From: a virus
Reading direction: 5' to 3' (one strand)
IMG/VR virus record: IMGVR_UViG_3300023174_000098
Span: 39,613-103,612 of that record
Length of the DNA: 64,000 bases
Made by a program: the position numbers and the translations under genes. The first letter of the stretch is position 1. Every line of letters starts with the position of its first letter. The notes beneath the pieces were generated by a model that was not told the origin of the DNA, ran no database searches, and saw only the letters and a list, made by a program, of their open reading frames with translations. Shown here piece after piece: positions 1-9,125 of the stretch.

Positions 1-246
1 GGATATTGCGCTAAATTCAAGGACGAGGTGTTATCAGAAGAAGAAGTTAAAAATAAGATGAAAGAGTATGTGGTTTGCTCATTGGATTATAAATCTAATA
101 TGGATATTATAAAAAAATACAATATAAAAAAATTACCAACTTATATTTTGATAGATGAAGATGAAAAAATAATAAAAGAAGGATACGGATACCAAACCAG
201 GAGACTATTTCTGGATTGGTTAAATTCTAGAGATTCCCAAAAATAG
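1..246 (+). CDS. thioredoxin-like protein, 3' part only
   Basis: The reading frame is open from the first base, so this is the C-terminal 81 residues of a gene that starts before the window. The first residues (Gly-Tyr-Cys) look like the end of a CxxC redox motif whose first Cys lies outside. The cis-Pro segment (KLPTYILID) and the GYG before the last helix are typical of thioredoxin folds. It resembles the exported thioredoxin-like protein at 14058-14432 in motif order and length. Whether it has a signal peptide cannot be seen. The last 20 bases overlap the convergent gene on the minus strand. Confidence 0.75.
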   Translation, partial: GYCAKFKDEVLSEEEVKNKMKEYVVCSLDYKSNMDIIKKYNIKKLPTYILIDEDEKIIKEGYGYQTRRLFLDWLNSRDSQK

Positions 247-895
247 AAGAATACACCCTTTTAATTTCGTCATCTATGATTATGGTCGAAGACTTCTTCT
301 TATTCACAAGTTCTTTATCAAAACTATTACAAAGTAACAAAAAATAGATATCTACATTTCCAAGCTTGTTCCAGATTACAATATTATCAAGATTTTTCTT
401 TATAGAATTTCTATTCAGTTCTAGTTTGGAGCTTAAAAACTTTTTAGTCCTCAACAAGTTCTCTCTAAGAACTCCCAGATTTATTTTATTGGCAATATTT
501 GGTTTATCTATCGGGGTGTTTTTCAAAGAATCATATTTAAACTTATAAAATTTCCATCTTTTCCATGCTTTTTCACCTACAAGACATTGAGGTTCAATCA
601 CAAGTGCTTGATTGTTGTACTTTGTTGCAAAGTACTTAAGCATATGTAATTGAGCTTTAACATAAAGTTCATAATCTTCTTCTTTTAGTAGTCCACGGGT
701 TTCTCTTTGAAGTTTATAGCAATATTTAAAAGCCAAGCTCTTTCTCGGATCTTTTTCCTTATTAAACTTCGAGTGTATGGTATTAGGGAAAATTTTTATT
801 CTGTTTTCAATCCAATAAGATAAAAATTTAATTGCAAGCTTTTCATCGTCATCTACAATTTTATACTTTTCAATTATATCTTTAAAATAACTCAT
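227..895 (-). CDS. conserved-looking hypothetical protein
   Basis: A 222-residue protein, not recognised. I chose the internal Met at 895 rather than the first possible start at 946, because the extra N-terminus is poorly supported and lies in a low-complexity stretch. The protein is basic and probably helical, with charged runs (KEKDPRKS, LQRETRGLLKEEDYE) and no membrane segment. It lies head-to-head with the primase-like gene at 962, so a replication role such as helicase loading is conceivable. That is inference from position only. Confidence 0.55.
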   Translation of the reverse strand: MSYFKDIIEKYKIVDDDEKLAIKFLSYWIENRIKIFPNTIHSKFNKEKDPRKSLAFKYCYKLQRETRGLLKEEDYELYVKAQLHMLKYFATKYNNQALVIEPQCLVGEKAWKRWKFYKFKYDSLKNTPIDKPNIANKINLGVLRENLLRTKKFLSSKLELNRNSIKKNLDNIVIWNKLGNVDIYFLLLCNSFDKELVNKKKSSTIIIDDEIKRVYSSIFGNL

Positions 896-961
896 AGTGT
901 TTATTCTACCAAATATAATGAGTATTGAAATATTTTTAGTACTCACTATATTAAGAAAAAT

Positions 962-2227
962 ATGATCTCAGAAACATTCGACGCTAAATGGGTCAGAAAA
1001 GCCATAAGCAGACTAGCTTATGGGGAGAAAACAGCAAAGGGAATACGTCCCAATATATCAAAAAAGAATCTCCTGCGAAGTGGGAGACTTGCTCCCCGAA
1101 AATTATCCGAAAATAAAATAAAAGATCATGTAAGCGGTAAAACAACAATATATTATTACGGAAATGGCCGCAGAAAAGACAAGAATACTCTTGTAATGAT
1201 AGACATAGACATACAAAAAACACAAAAAAAAGGATCAACAGAAGGTGCCATTAATTTCGTAGAGCACCTAAAAGATAAATTTAAAAGCCTTTATTACGAA
1301 CCCAGCACAAATAAAAAAGGAATTCATGCCTATTTTTTATTAGAAAAAGAAGGACATGATGCGAAACATGTTAATAAAGTATTAAAGGGATTCGAAAATT
1401 GGTTGAGAACGGAAGCCCTAAAAATAGAGGCAGATATCGAACAAGTAGAAGTAAAAGGTAATTGCCCAGAATTAATCTACCACGAAGATGAAATTAAAAA
1501 TATAAAATATGGAACATTGGCTAAATTACCAAGGGACATAGAAACTGCACGGGGGTGCAAAGTATTTAACATCAAAGAGATAGAAAAAGAATTTTACATA
1601 CAGAGAAAATACAAGGAAATAAAGGGAAGCGTAAGCAACAAATTATTTAATGAAAAAGATTTATTAGAACTCAAGAATTATGAAGAATTCTTTAATTTAA
1701 AGATAAAAGACTTAAAAGGGAGAGGCTTCAGGGTGACAGCCCACGATTGGTCGATAGGAACAATGATACTTTTATTTGTAAATAAAAATCCAAACACAGA
1801 TGAATCAGTACCAACTGAAAGAATAAAAGGTTTATGGGATAGTTTATATTCAAAAGGTGATATTAATCGAGGATGGAATCATCATAGATGGAAAGCAATA
1901 AGAGATAAACTATCTGAATTAGGATTAATAGACTGGATTGATAACAAGTATACATTTGGAAATAAAGAGAAGAAAATTAAAGGAATAGCATGTAAATGGA
2001 AACTAACGGAGAAGTTCATCTTAACCATACGAACTTTAACGAAAACAAGCTCACAAGAGACAGAGAGAGCATCCTTGATGGATAGTGAACCAAACACTAA
2101 AGAAAAAGATATTACCCCCAGTGGAAGTAAACACTCTTATCTGGTACCTATCCTAAGATTCTTGATAGATAAAAGGAAATTGTATAGTATGACTATGAAA
2201 CTATATGATAATTTTTGTTATGTTTAG
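962..2227 (+). CDS. primase-polymerase-like (AEP-type) protein
   Basis: A 421-residue protein with features of the archaeo-eukaryotic primase superfamily. A hydrophobic strand ending in Asp-x-Asp (VMIDIDI, about residues 78-84) matches the metal-binding motif I. A following Gly-Ile-His (KKGIHAYF, about 119-126) matches the sxH motif II. The C-terminal third looks like a winged-helix segment (LSELGLIDWIDNKYTF). It stands immediately upstream of a family A DNA polymerase and close to the replicative helicase, which fits primer synthesis. The third catalytic Asp is not obvious, so the family assignment is an inference; a plasmid-type replication protein is the alternative. Confidence 0.5.
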   Translation: MISETFDAKWVRKAISRLAYGEKTAKGIRPNISKKNLLRSGRLAPRKLSENKIKDHVSGKTTIYYYGNGRRKDKNTLVMIDIDIQKTQKKGSTEGAINFVEHLKDKFKSLYYEPSTNKKGIHAYFLLEKEGHDAKHVNKVLKGFENWLRTEALKIEADIEQVEVKGNCPELIYHEDEIKNIKYGTLAKLPRDIETARGCKVFNIKEIEKEFYIQRKYKEIKGSVSNKLFNEKDLLELKNYEEFFNLKIKDLKGRGFRVTAHDWSIGTMILLFVNKNPNTDESVPTERIKGLWDSLYSKGDINRGWNHHRWKAIRDKLSELGLIDWIDNKYTFGNKEKKIKGIACKWKLTEKFILTIRTLTKTSSQETERASLMDSEPNTKEKDITPSGSKHSYLVPILRFLIDKRKLYSMTMKLYDNFCYV

Positions 2228-2268
2228 CCACTATTGTTTAAACTAATTCTTTCTGGTAAGTTTCCTTG

Positions 2269-3576
2269 ATGGTAGAATTTGAATTTCTTACTGGACTATC
2301 CAAGATAAAGAATCAAAATGTCTTTTATCTGAGATTTTCACCTCAAATTCTTGATTTTACTGATAAAAACTTTAATTTCACAATAGAGATATTTGCCCAA
2401 GGTCTTAAAGTATCAACTTTGGTAACAAGGGATAATTTTAAAGAGATACACAGTTTACTTAAACAAATTTTATTTTTAAAAGATAAAAAAATATTATGTT
2501 GGAATTTTAAGAACTATTGTTCCTACTATAAAAACAATACTGATAGGAATTTCAATTCTGACTGCAAGATATTAGATTTAAAGGTATTGGGTGGAATATG
2601 TGGTCTAAATACCAAAACTGTCCCTAACACCTTCGTGGAGGCTGTAAATGCATTTAAAACCATAAAGGAGATTGATTATGAAAGAATATATGAATTATAT
2701 GAGAAGATACACCTTCCTTTGATCAAGAAGGTGATACCTAAAATTGAGACCAAGGGCATTGTTAATAAAAAAGAAAGAAAAATAGAATATTGCTATTACG
2801 ATGTAGAGGGCCAAGATAATGGTAGATTATCAAGTAGTTGTCAATTTAATAATTGTTTTTTACCATTAAATTTGAAAAAAGATGATAAAGAAAATTTTAA
2901 GACGATGGATGAAGATTATTTATTTTTAAATTTTGATTATAAAAACATGGAAGTTTCTGTTTTGGAATTTCTTACAAAAGATTCTGGTTTGAGAGATGTC
3001 TTAGAAAGCGGCAATGATTTTTATGAATCTTTATATGAAAGACTATTTGGTAAAACATGCACTCCTGATAAGAGAAATAAAATCAAAAAGATTTTCCTTC
3101 CTTATGTTTACGGGGCTAGCCCACAAGCTTTAGCGACAAATTGTGAGATTTCATTATCTTCTATTGAAGGGTTTATAAAAAATATAAGGAAGATATTTTC
3201 TCATACATTTGATTGGCTGGACAGCTACTCAGAAAATTCTGGAAGTAATATTTATACCAATATATTCGGTAAAAAAAGAATTATAAATGAAAAATATAAA
3301 TCTAGAAATTTTATTGTTCAATCTACTGCAAGTATATTCTGTCTAGATAAATTAATAGATCTTTCTAATTATTTTAAAGATCCTAATATATTGTTTTATG
3401 TTCATGATAGTTATTTGTTCTCTTGTAATAAAAAAGAACTTGACTCTACGGCGGAAATAATTAAAAATATACTTTTAGAAGATGGAAGATTTTTTGAAAA
3501 CATAGTCATAAATGTGAGTTGTGAATATGGAGATAATCTTAACAATCTAAAAAAATATACTGGAGTTTTAACGTGA
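2269..3576 (+). CDS. DNA polymerase, family A (short)
   Basis: Template-directed DNA polymerase with the three family A palm and finger motifs in order: motif A (FDYKNMEV, Asp near residue 223), motif B (RNKIKKIFLPYVYGAS, with Lys and Tyr-Gly) and motif C (YVHDSYLF, His379-Asp380). At 435 residues it is shorter than Pol I or T7 polymerase. The first 140 residues resemble a reduced 3'-5' exonuclease domain, but the catalytic Asp-x-Glu is not visible, so proofreading is doubtful. A TTG lies directly before the ATG; I chose the ATG. The next gene starts within its stop codon. A separate family C polymerase is encoded at 36552-43060. Confidence 0.88.
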   Translation: MVEFEFLTGLSKIKNQNVFYLRFSPQILDFTDKNFNFTIEIFAQGLKVSTLVTRDNFKEIHSLLKQILFLKDKKILCWNFKNYCSYYKNNTDRNFNSDCKILDLKVLGGICGLNTKTVPNTFVEAVNAFKTIKEIDYERIYELYEKIHLPLIKKVIPKIETKGIVNKKERKIEYCYYDVEGQDNGRLSSSCQFNNCFLPLNLKKDDKENFKTMDEDYLFLNFDYKNMEVSVLEFLTKDSGLRDVLESGNDFYESLYERLFGKTCTPDKRNKIKKIFLPYVYGASPQALATNCEISLSSIEGFIKNIRKIFSHTFDWLDSYSENSGSNIYTNIFGKKRIINEKYKSRNFIVQSTASIFCLDKLIDLSNYFKDPNILFYVHDSYLFSCNKKELDSTAEIIKNILLEDGRFFENIVINVSCEYGDNLNNLKKYTGVLT

Positions 3577-4133
3577 AAGATATATGCAATAATTTCCCAA
3601 TCAATAATGAAGAATACAATCAGTTGTGCAAAAAATTTGGAAAATTGTGTTACTATGCTGCACATCAATTGAAAAAAAAGAATACAAGAAATAATTACAC
3701 AGATGATATAGATGATATTAATCAAGAACTTCAATTATCAATTATAAGAGCAGGTAGCTACTTTAAAAGACAGACGTATATAGAAAATTGTCTGAAGACT
3801 GCTCGAAAATATTCATCAGGAGATTACATCCTGGGTGCGACTGTTAAGAATTTAGAAGGACTATGGAGCAATAGGACGAGACACGGCGCTAGCCGTCAAA
3901 AATTCGGTGAATATCAAGAATATCTTCTTGAAAAAATAGTTAAAAATATTGTTCCCGAAGAACAGGCTCCCAAAAAAGACGAGTCTCTTAAAATAGATAA
4001 TAAATTTTCCACTTATTGCAAAGCAATTGTTTGGAATGGTCAAAAATCCATGGGTAAGAAAATAACTAAAGAGAAGAGTATTCGAACTGGACTTTGCAGC
4101 TTAAGTGAGTATGATTACTTAGGTTCCTACTAA
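3573..4133 (+). CDS. possible gp55-like late sigma factor
   Basis: A 186-residue protein, about the length of T4 gp55, starting at a GTG that overlaps the stop of the polymerase. The segment DDIDDINQELQLSIIRAGSYF resembles sigma region 2.1-2.2, and KFSTYCKAIVWNGQK resembles the FSTYA-W segment of region 2.3-2.4. The two are about 80 residues further apart than usual, so the assignment is tentative. If correct, it would be the natural candidate to read the TATATA-type promoters found before virion genes in this window. The alternative is an unrelated small helical protein. Confidence 0.4.
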   Translation: MKDICNNFPINNEEYNQLCKKFGKLCYYAAHQLKKKNTRNNYTDDIDDINQELQLSIIRAGSYFKRQTYIENCLKTARKYSSGDYILGATVKNLEGLWSNRTRHGASRQKFGEYQEYLLEKIVKNIVPEEQAPKKDESLKIDNKFSTYCKAIVWNGQKSMGKKITKEKSIRTGLCSLSEYDYLGSY

Positions 4134-4155
4134 TCTATTTTAGATATAAAAATAA

Positions 4156-5745
4156 ATGCAAGAAGATTTAATTGAGTTGACCGAAGAAGAATCCAATCGA
4201 ATGAATCAATTGATTCAAGAGGATTCTGGATCTGTGTCCAAATATGGCTGGGACGATGGCTTCCAATCAAGAATTCTTGGATTACTTTTAACGGATCGCT
4301 TCTTCTTAATTCAAAGTTTGGACAAAATAAAACCAGAATATTTTTCTAAAGATTCCCATGTTCTTATAGCAAGTATTCTTTTTGAATATTTCGATAAGTA
4401 TAAAAATCTGCCGGATAGATTTTATCTCAAACAAGAGATAGCGGATAAGACAAAAGAAAAATCAATAGAAGCCCAGCTTTTATATCAAGCTGAGTATGAA
4501 AATGTTTTTGATTTTTATGTCCCTGGGCTAGAGAATCGTGATGTTTTAACTGATAAAATTACTTATTTTGCCAAGGTTCAATCCGTAAAAATAACTTTCC
4601 ATAAATGTTTGGAGAGAATGACTCGTAATCCCGAGAGCGAAGAAACTTGGGCGTATATCTACGATCAAATGCGTGAGTCAATGATCGTAGATAAAAACTA
4701 TGAAACTGGTTTGGAGTATTTTCTAAATCCCGAAGAAATGTTTCTTAGGATGCAAAAGGTAATGGAGGGATCCGAGACTTTTACTAGTGGCTTTGCAGAG
4801 ATAGATAATTCTCTCACCGGAAATGGTTTGATGGTGGGAAATATTGGGGCCTGGATAGCTTTACCGGGTACTGGTAAATCGTTGGCTATGATCAAAGCTA
4901 GTGTTGAAAATGTAAAGCGTGGTAAAAAAGTTTTATACATTACCATGGAAATGGATGAACTGGGAATCTCCCAGAGATTTACAAGTCAATTCTTTGGCAA
5001 AGACGTCAATAGTTTATCATCTTTTAAAGACGAGATCATTAAAGAGATAGAGATGTTCAAAGAAGATAAACATGATCCCAATATGTTTGTTGTAAAACAG
5101 TTTCCTGGCGGGACATTAGATGTAAACGGGATTAGAGCATATTATTCACAACTCGTAATGAGAGGGTACAAGCCTGATTTGTTGGTTGTGGACTATGTGG
5201 GTGAAATGAAAGATGACCCTAATCTTAAAAAATATGAAAGTGCGTATAGAATTTTGCGTGACTTAAGAGCTTTCGGAATTGAACAAAAACATTGTACTAT
5301 AACATGCATACAGCCCAATAGCACTGCTGCAAAGCTGGATCAATCTCAATATATCGATGAATCAAGTATCGGCACAAGCTTCGATCAATTTAAACCTCTC
5401 GATTGTCTTTGGAGTATAAACCAACAGGTGCTTGAAAAGGAAGCCCAAGTTGGTAGAATATTTGTTATTAAACACAGAAATGGAAAAAGCAGAAATGCTT
5501 TTTATGTTAAATTCGGTTTTAGAGACGCATTAGATGTCGCCACTTTAGATATAGAGCAAATAACCAAAGAAGAATATATAAGAGAAATGAATTTAGTTAA
5601 AGAAAAGAAGAGTGGAGATGTAATGCAGAATAATGACTCTATTACCGGCGACTCCAATGAAAAGAACGTAAAAGGCAAGAAGAGGGGCAGAAGCACAATC
5701 CCATTTGATCCCACGACAGATGTTGTTGGTGATGGAGAAACCTAG
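4156..5745 (+). CDS. dnaB: replicative DNA helicase (DnaB / T4 gp41 type)
   Basis: Hexameric 5'-3' helicase that opens the fork and normally works with a primase. An N-terminal helical domain (about 1-180) is followed by a RecA-like motor. Walker A is ALPGTGKS (235-242), Walker B is LLVVDYVG with Asp346, and the later Gln-rich and Arg segments (CIQPNS, IKHRNGKSRN) fit the sensor and arginine-finger regions. At 529 residues it is slightly longer than T4 gp41. The last 50 residues are a Lys/Arg-rich tail that may be a contact site. It is in the rightward replication operon, with a UvsY-like gene 11 bases downstream. Confidence 0.9.
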   Translation: MQEDLIELTEEESNRMNQLIQEDSGSVSKYGWDDGFQSRILGLLLTDRFFLIQSLDKIKPEYFSKDSHVLIASILFEYFDKYKNLPDRFYLKQEIADKTKEKSIEAQLLYQAEYENVFDFYVPGLENRDVLTDKITYFAKVQSVKITFHKCLERMTRNPESEETWAYIYDQMRESMIVDKNYETGLEYFLNPEEMFLRMQKVMEGSETFTSGFAEIDNSLTGNGLMVGNIGAWIALPGTGKSLAMIKASVENVKRGKKVLYITMEMDELGISQRFTSQFFGKDVNSLSSFKDEIIKEIEMFKEDKHDPNMFVVKQFPGGTLDVNGIRAYYSQLVMRGYKPDLLVVDYVGEMKDDPNLKKYESAYRILRDLRAFGIEQKHCTITCIQPNSTAAKLDQSQYIDESSIGTSFDQFKPLDCLWSINQQVLEKEAQVGRIFVIKHRNGKSRNAFYVKFGFRDALDVATLDIEQITKEEYIREMNLVKEKKSGDVMQNNDSITGDSNEKNVKGKKRGRSTIPFDPTTDVVGDGET

Positions 5746-5756
5746 AAAGAAAAAAT

Positions 5757-6233
5757 ATGAATCCACCAATCCAAGTAGTAACAGTTAAGATCAACGGACA
5801 AGATGTTAAACTTGATCCAAAAAATATGCATTTTACTGATAATAGTATAAATGAATATATGGAAAAGGAATATGGATGGATAGATTACTTTGGTAAGCAA
5901 TTAGAGTTTGCTCAAAAAGAGAGAATGATTGCTGAAATAGATGCTGAAGCTATTTTTAGTAAAAAGTATATAGAAGCAAAAGATGAAGGTGGCACCGAGC
6001 AGTATGCTAAAGCAAAAGCCAATGCTGCTGATGATGTTGTTGAGGCAAAAAAGAATGTTATAGAAAAGAGAGAGGTTGAAGGGTTTTTGAAAGCTCATTT
6101 ACGTGCATGGGATAAGAATCATGACAACGCTCAAAATAGAGGCCACAGTTTAAGAAAAGAATTAGATAAGTTAAACAAGGATATTTATAAATCTGTTGAA
6201 GATGACATTGATAGGATTGTTGGCGAAGCATGA
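5757..6233 (+). CDS. possible UvsY-type recombination mediator
   Basis: A 158-residue mostly helical, charged protein. The C-terminal half (W..NHDNAQNRGHSLRKELDKL) resembles the helix that ends UvsY-like recombination mediators, which load UvsX on SSB-coated DNA. T4 UvsY is 137 residues, so the length is compatible. Its position between the replicative helicase and repair genes fits, and UvsX and gp32 homologues are both present in the window. The identification rests on a short similarity and context. Its stop overlaps the start of the glycosylase. Confidence 0.35.
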   Translation: MNPPIQVVTVKINGQDVKLDPKNMHFTDNSINEYMEKEYGWIDYFGKQLEFAQKERMIAEIDAEAIFSKKYIEAKDEGGTEQYAKAKANAADDVVEAKKNVIEKREVEGFLKAHLRAWDKNHDNAQNRGHSLRKELDKLNKDIYKSVEDDIDRIVGEA

Positions 6234-6805
6234 ATTATAAATTAGATCCTGATAATATAACTCGTTTTGACTATAGTCATGACGAGTTAGAGCTAAATAT
6301 TTTATTTTGGATATTTGCTGCTGGAAAAAATGGGCACACAGCAGCAAGATGTTTGAATAATCTTTTGTGCCACTGGGGCAGTAAAATCGGTAAGATTGCG
6401 CCCTTTGAAATAATTAAAAGTATAGACCCCCTACCGTCAGAACTAAAAAAATTTGGCGTTGGATGTTTTAACAATAAAGCTAAAACAATAAGAAGCTTAA
6501 TAGAAAAAAACTTTGATCTTAGAAAATGTTCACTTGAAGATCTCGAGTCTGTTTGGGGATTGGGCCCAAAAAGTGTTAGATGTTTTTTAATTCACACAAG
6601 AGAAAATCAAAAGTACGCTGGTCTTGATCGTCACGTCCTTAGATACTTGAGAGGCTTGGGATATAATGTTCCCGATCACACACCCAATAGAACACAATAT
6701 TCTAAAATAGAGAAGATCTTTCTTGAACATGCTGAAAAAATTGGTAAAACGATTAGTGAATTAGATCTTGAAATTTGGACTAACAATAGAATTTTAACAA
6801 AATAA
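6230..6805 (+). CDS. HhH-GPD DNA glycosylase / AP lyase
   Basis: Base-excision repair enzyme of the endonuclease III / 8-oxoguanine glycosylase superfamily. The helix-hairpin-helix is VWGLGPKSVRCFL (108-120), with the Lys (114) used by bifunctional glycosylase/lyases. Nineteen residues on is the catalytic Asp (133) in GLDRHVLRYL. There is no C-terminal four-Cys iron-sulfur cluster, so it is closer to the cluster-free branch. At 191 residues it is compact. It overlaps both neighbours by a few bases, which suggests translational coupling within the replication operon. The damaged base it removes cannot be inferred. Confidence 0.8.
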   Translation: MNYKLDPDNITRFDYSHDELELNILFWIFAAGKNGHTAARCLNNLLCHWGSKIGKIAPFEIIKSIDPLPSELKKFGVGCFNNKAKTIRSLIEKNFDLRKCSLEDLESVWGLGPKSVRCFLIHTRENQKYAGLDRHVLRYLRGLGYNVPDHTPNRTQYSKIEKIFLEHAEKIGKTISELDLEIWTNNRILTK

Positions 6806-7305
6806 TGATGTTCCTAGATATTCCCATTTGGGACGATTATATGATGGCTATATGCTTCCTAGTTTCCACTAGGAGCCCCGATCCATCCACTAAACACGGA
6901 AGTGTTATTTGCGACAAGAATTATAAAGTGCTTGGTGTTGGTTATAATGGATGGGTTAGAGGCCTAGATGATAGCAGGGTGCCTATTGAGCGTCCATTAA
7001 AATATGATTGGGTGGTTCACTCAGAGGCTAACTGTATTCTAAACTCCAACCTCCCAGATGACAGGAGCGAGTGCAGGTTATATGTTACTGGTCATTGTTG
7101 CATAGATTGTTTTAAGAAAATAGCTCAAACCGGAATTAAAAAAATAATATACGGCCCAGTTAATTCTGTAATGGTGACCGATCACCATCAGGATGTTATA
7201 AACCATATATGTAATGCAACCGGGATTCAGATGATTCCTTATAAGGGCGACTTTAGAAAGATCTATAGTGACCTTGACAAATATATGATTTCTAAAAATA
7301 TATAA
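6805..7305 (+). CDS. deoxycytidylate (dCMP) deaminase
   Basis: Converts dCMP to dUMP, the substrate of the thymidylate synthase encoded at 27293-28150. The zinc site is complete: His72-Ser-Glu74 and Cys99-x-x-Cys102, and the PSTKHGSVI substrate segment lies near residue 30. The 166-residue length fits phage dCMP deaminases such as T4 Cd. Two ATG codons are adjacent and the first overlaps the TAA of the glycosylase gene. The acetyltransferase gene follows after two bases. A related tRNA or cytosine deaminase is less likely because of the phage nucleotide context. Confidence 0.88.
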   Translation: MMFLDIPIWDDYMMAICFLVSTRSPDPSTKHGSVICDKNYKVLGVGYNGWVRGLDDSRVPIERPLKYDWVVHSEANCILNSNLPDDRSECRLYVTGHCCIDCFKKIAQTGIKKIIYGPVNSVMVTDHHQDVINHICNATGIQMIPYKGDFRKIYSDLDKYMISKNI

Positions 7306-7307
7306 TT

Positions 7308-7832
7308 ATGCCAATTAAACTCGGAACACTTTCAACCATTGGTAAAGATTATTTAATTTATTTTCCTAAAGGACAAATAGTTGTTGGCAATTACTCGGGT
7401 ATTGCTCGAAAGGTTACATTTTTGTGTGGAGGCCCAATAGACCACGCATCTGTAGATCATCCAACCGTATCTAATTTTAGATTCAAATCATACTACCCAG
7501 ATTCTAATTTTCCATCAGGCAAGGATAAAGGTTCAATTCAAATAGGATCCGATTGCTGGATAGGAACGGAGTCTATGATTTTTGGTGGTGTTGCTGTTGG
7601 TCACGGATCGATAGTCGGAGCCAGAGCTGTTGTGACCAAAAACGTTCCACCATTTTCTATTGTTGCTGGAAATCCTGCTAAAATAATTAGATATAGATTT
7701 GAACAAAATATAATAGATCAATTGTTGGAAATAAAATGGTGGAATTGGCCGAAAGAAAAAGTTGAACAAAATATTGAACTCCTCGCAGATATTAATAACT
7801 TTTTAAGAGTTCACGGAAATAAAATACAATGA
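7308..7832 (+). CDS. hexapeptide-repeat (XAT-type) acetyltransferase
   Basis: Left-handed beta-helix acyltransferase of the CatB/Vat/sugar O-acetyltransferase group. The hexapeptide repeats are visible (IQIGSDCWIGTESMIFGGVAVGHGSIVGARAVVTKNV), followed by the usual AGNPAKIIRYRF C-terminal hook. The active-site-type His lies in the DHASVDHPT loop. Length (174) is near the short end of the family. In a phage it more likely modifies a sugar on the virion or the host surface than an antibiotic. It is coupled to the methyltransferase-like gene, which starts within its stop codon. Confidence 0.8.
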   Translation: MPIKLGTLSTIGKDYLIYFPKGQIVVGNYSGIARKVTFLCGGPIDHASVDHPTVSNFRFKSYYPDSNFPSGKDKGSIQIGSDCWIGTESMIFGGVAVGHGSIVGARAVVTKNVPPFSIVAGNPAKIIRYRFEQNIIDQLLEIKWWNWPKEKVEQNIELLADINNFLRVHGNKIQ

Positions 7833-8437
7833 AATATTTGGACAATATAGAAAAAGATATATCTAAGGGAATAATAACCTCAAAAGTTTTGACCAGTAGA
7901 TTTAAATTTTTAAATGAAAATGATAAAAAATCTATTATTTATAACGATCCTTTTTATATACCTTTTTTTTATCACTTGGGAAAACATATAAATCCCACCT
8001 GTTTCTTTGAAATGGGATTCGATTTAAGCCTCATCAGTAGTTGTTTTTTAAAGTCTTGTAAGTCTGTCGAGTATTTCCTTGCACTCCAACAGAAAACAAA
8101 AGATTCATACAATGAAAAGTTGGCAATTAGTAATTTAAAAACAAATTATAAAAAGGAATTCAATTATTATTGTGGAAATTTTTTTGATCAAGAATTTTTA
8201 GATTATTTTGATAAAAAAGATTTTGATTTAATTATTGTAAATGCTCAAGGCGGTTACGATGATCTTTTTTCTGCAGTAGAATATGCTTATATGAGATTAA
8301 AAAATAAGGGACACCTTGTTTTTAATAATTTGAGCGCCAATAAAAATAAAGAAATATTTTTAAATATTGCAATTGGCTACAAAAAAGAATATAAAGTACT
8401 TGGCACAAAATACTCTGTTGGAATTTTGGAGAAATAA
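7829..8437 (+). CDS. class I methyltransferase-like protein
   Basis: A 202-residue protein with a Rossmann-type pattern. FFEMGFDLSLIS is in the place of the SAM-binding glycine loop, and FDLIIVNAQGGYDDLFSAVEYAYMRLKNKGHLVF matches motifs IV-VI of small O-methyltransferases. The usual Gly-x-Gly and acidic residues are altered, so binding of S-adenosylmethionine is uncertain. It follows the sugar acetyltransferase gene with a four-base overlap, which suggests a shared glycan-decoration task. A non-catalytic relative is the alternative. Confidence 0.5.
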   Translation: MKYLDNIEKDISKGIITSKVLTSRFKFLNENDKKSIIYNDPFYIPFFYHLGKHINPTCFFEMGFDLSLISSCFLKSCKSVEYFLALQQKTKDSYNEKLAISNLKTNYKKEFNYYCGNFFDQEFLDYFDKKDFDLIIVNAQGGYDDLFSAVEYAYMRLKNKGHLVFNNLSANKNKEIFLNIAIGYKKEYKVLGTKYSVGILEK

Positions 8438-8438
8438 A

Positions 8439-9119
8439 ATGGGATATGAAATAATTTGTTACTATAAAAAAAGAAAAAAAGCCGAAGAAGAATCTTCTGA
8501 TGAGATACTGTCTTTTAAAAAGAGAATAGGAGATCCATATGAAGAGACTCCTATAGAAAAACTTGCCACCGCTATAATGATGCAGTTGGCCCGCAGGGAT
8601 ATCTGGGTTGATGATGTTGAGATATATGAAATATCTAAGAAAAAAATTAGTTTCAAGGAAACCAAATCTGGAATAGTAATTAAAAATAAAAAGTTTATTT
8701 TTAATGATGACTTTGAAATTAATATGAAGGAAGAAAATGAAGACCCGATAGCATTCCCGCCTAGAGACGATCAAAATCTTGAATCCGAGCTGTCAGTTCA
8801 GAAGTTTCATCCACTTCCCCAACAAAATGTTGTAAAGAGAACAATTAGGAAGCTAATGTATGCCCCGGAGCCTCAGCAACACATAGAGCTTCTTCAAAAG
8901 GGAGTAAAACTTACACCGGATAGAGTTTATGATATCATTGGCATTAAGAAATCACCGAATGGAATCAATGATATTTATACAATTAATGATGATAAAAATA
9001 GAGAGCAATTGGTGCTTGATATTTTCTTTGTTCCTCACACGGAACTATCCCAACAAAAAGGTTCTGATGGCCTTTCGTGGGGCGGCGTAATTAACGACAA
9101 CATTCCATCTATAAGGTGA
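8439..9119 (+). CDS. hypothetical protein
   Basis: A 226-residue protein that I do not recognise. I chose the ATG at 8439 because a GGAG lies just upstream inside the end of the previous gene; a longer reading frame from 8367 would overlap that gene heavily. The N-terminal third is charged. The C-terminal part (KLTPDRVYDIIGIKKSPNGINDIYTINDDKNREQLVLDIFF) looks like a small beta-barrel module with a bound ligand or nucleic acid. It sits in the replication operon before the SSB gene. Confidence 0.6.
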   Translation: MGYEIICYYKKRKKAEEESSDEILSFKKRIGDPYEETPIEKLATAIMMQLARRDIWVDDVEIYEISKKKISFKETKSGIVIKNKKFIFNDDFEINMKEENEDPIAFPPRDDQNLESELSVQKFHPLPQQNVVKRTIRKLMYAPEPQQHIELLQKGVKLTPDRVYDIIGIKKSPNGINDIYTINDDKNREQLVLDIFFVPHTELSQQKGSDGLSWGGVINDNIPSIR

Positions 9120-9125
9120 AAATTT

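Noticed and set aside
7308-7832. Antibiotic (chloramphenicol or streptogramin) resistance enzyme
   Set aside because: The fold matches the XAT family, but the context is phage glycan and nucleotide genes, and sugar O-acetyltransferases share the same motifs.
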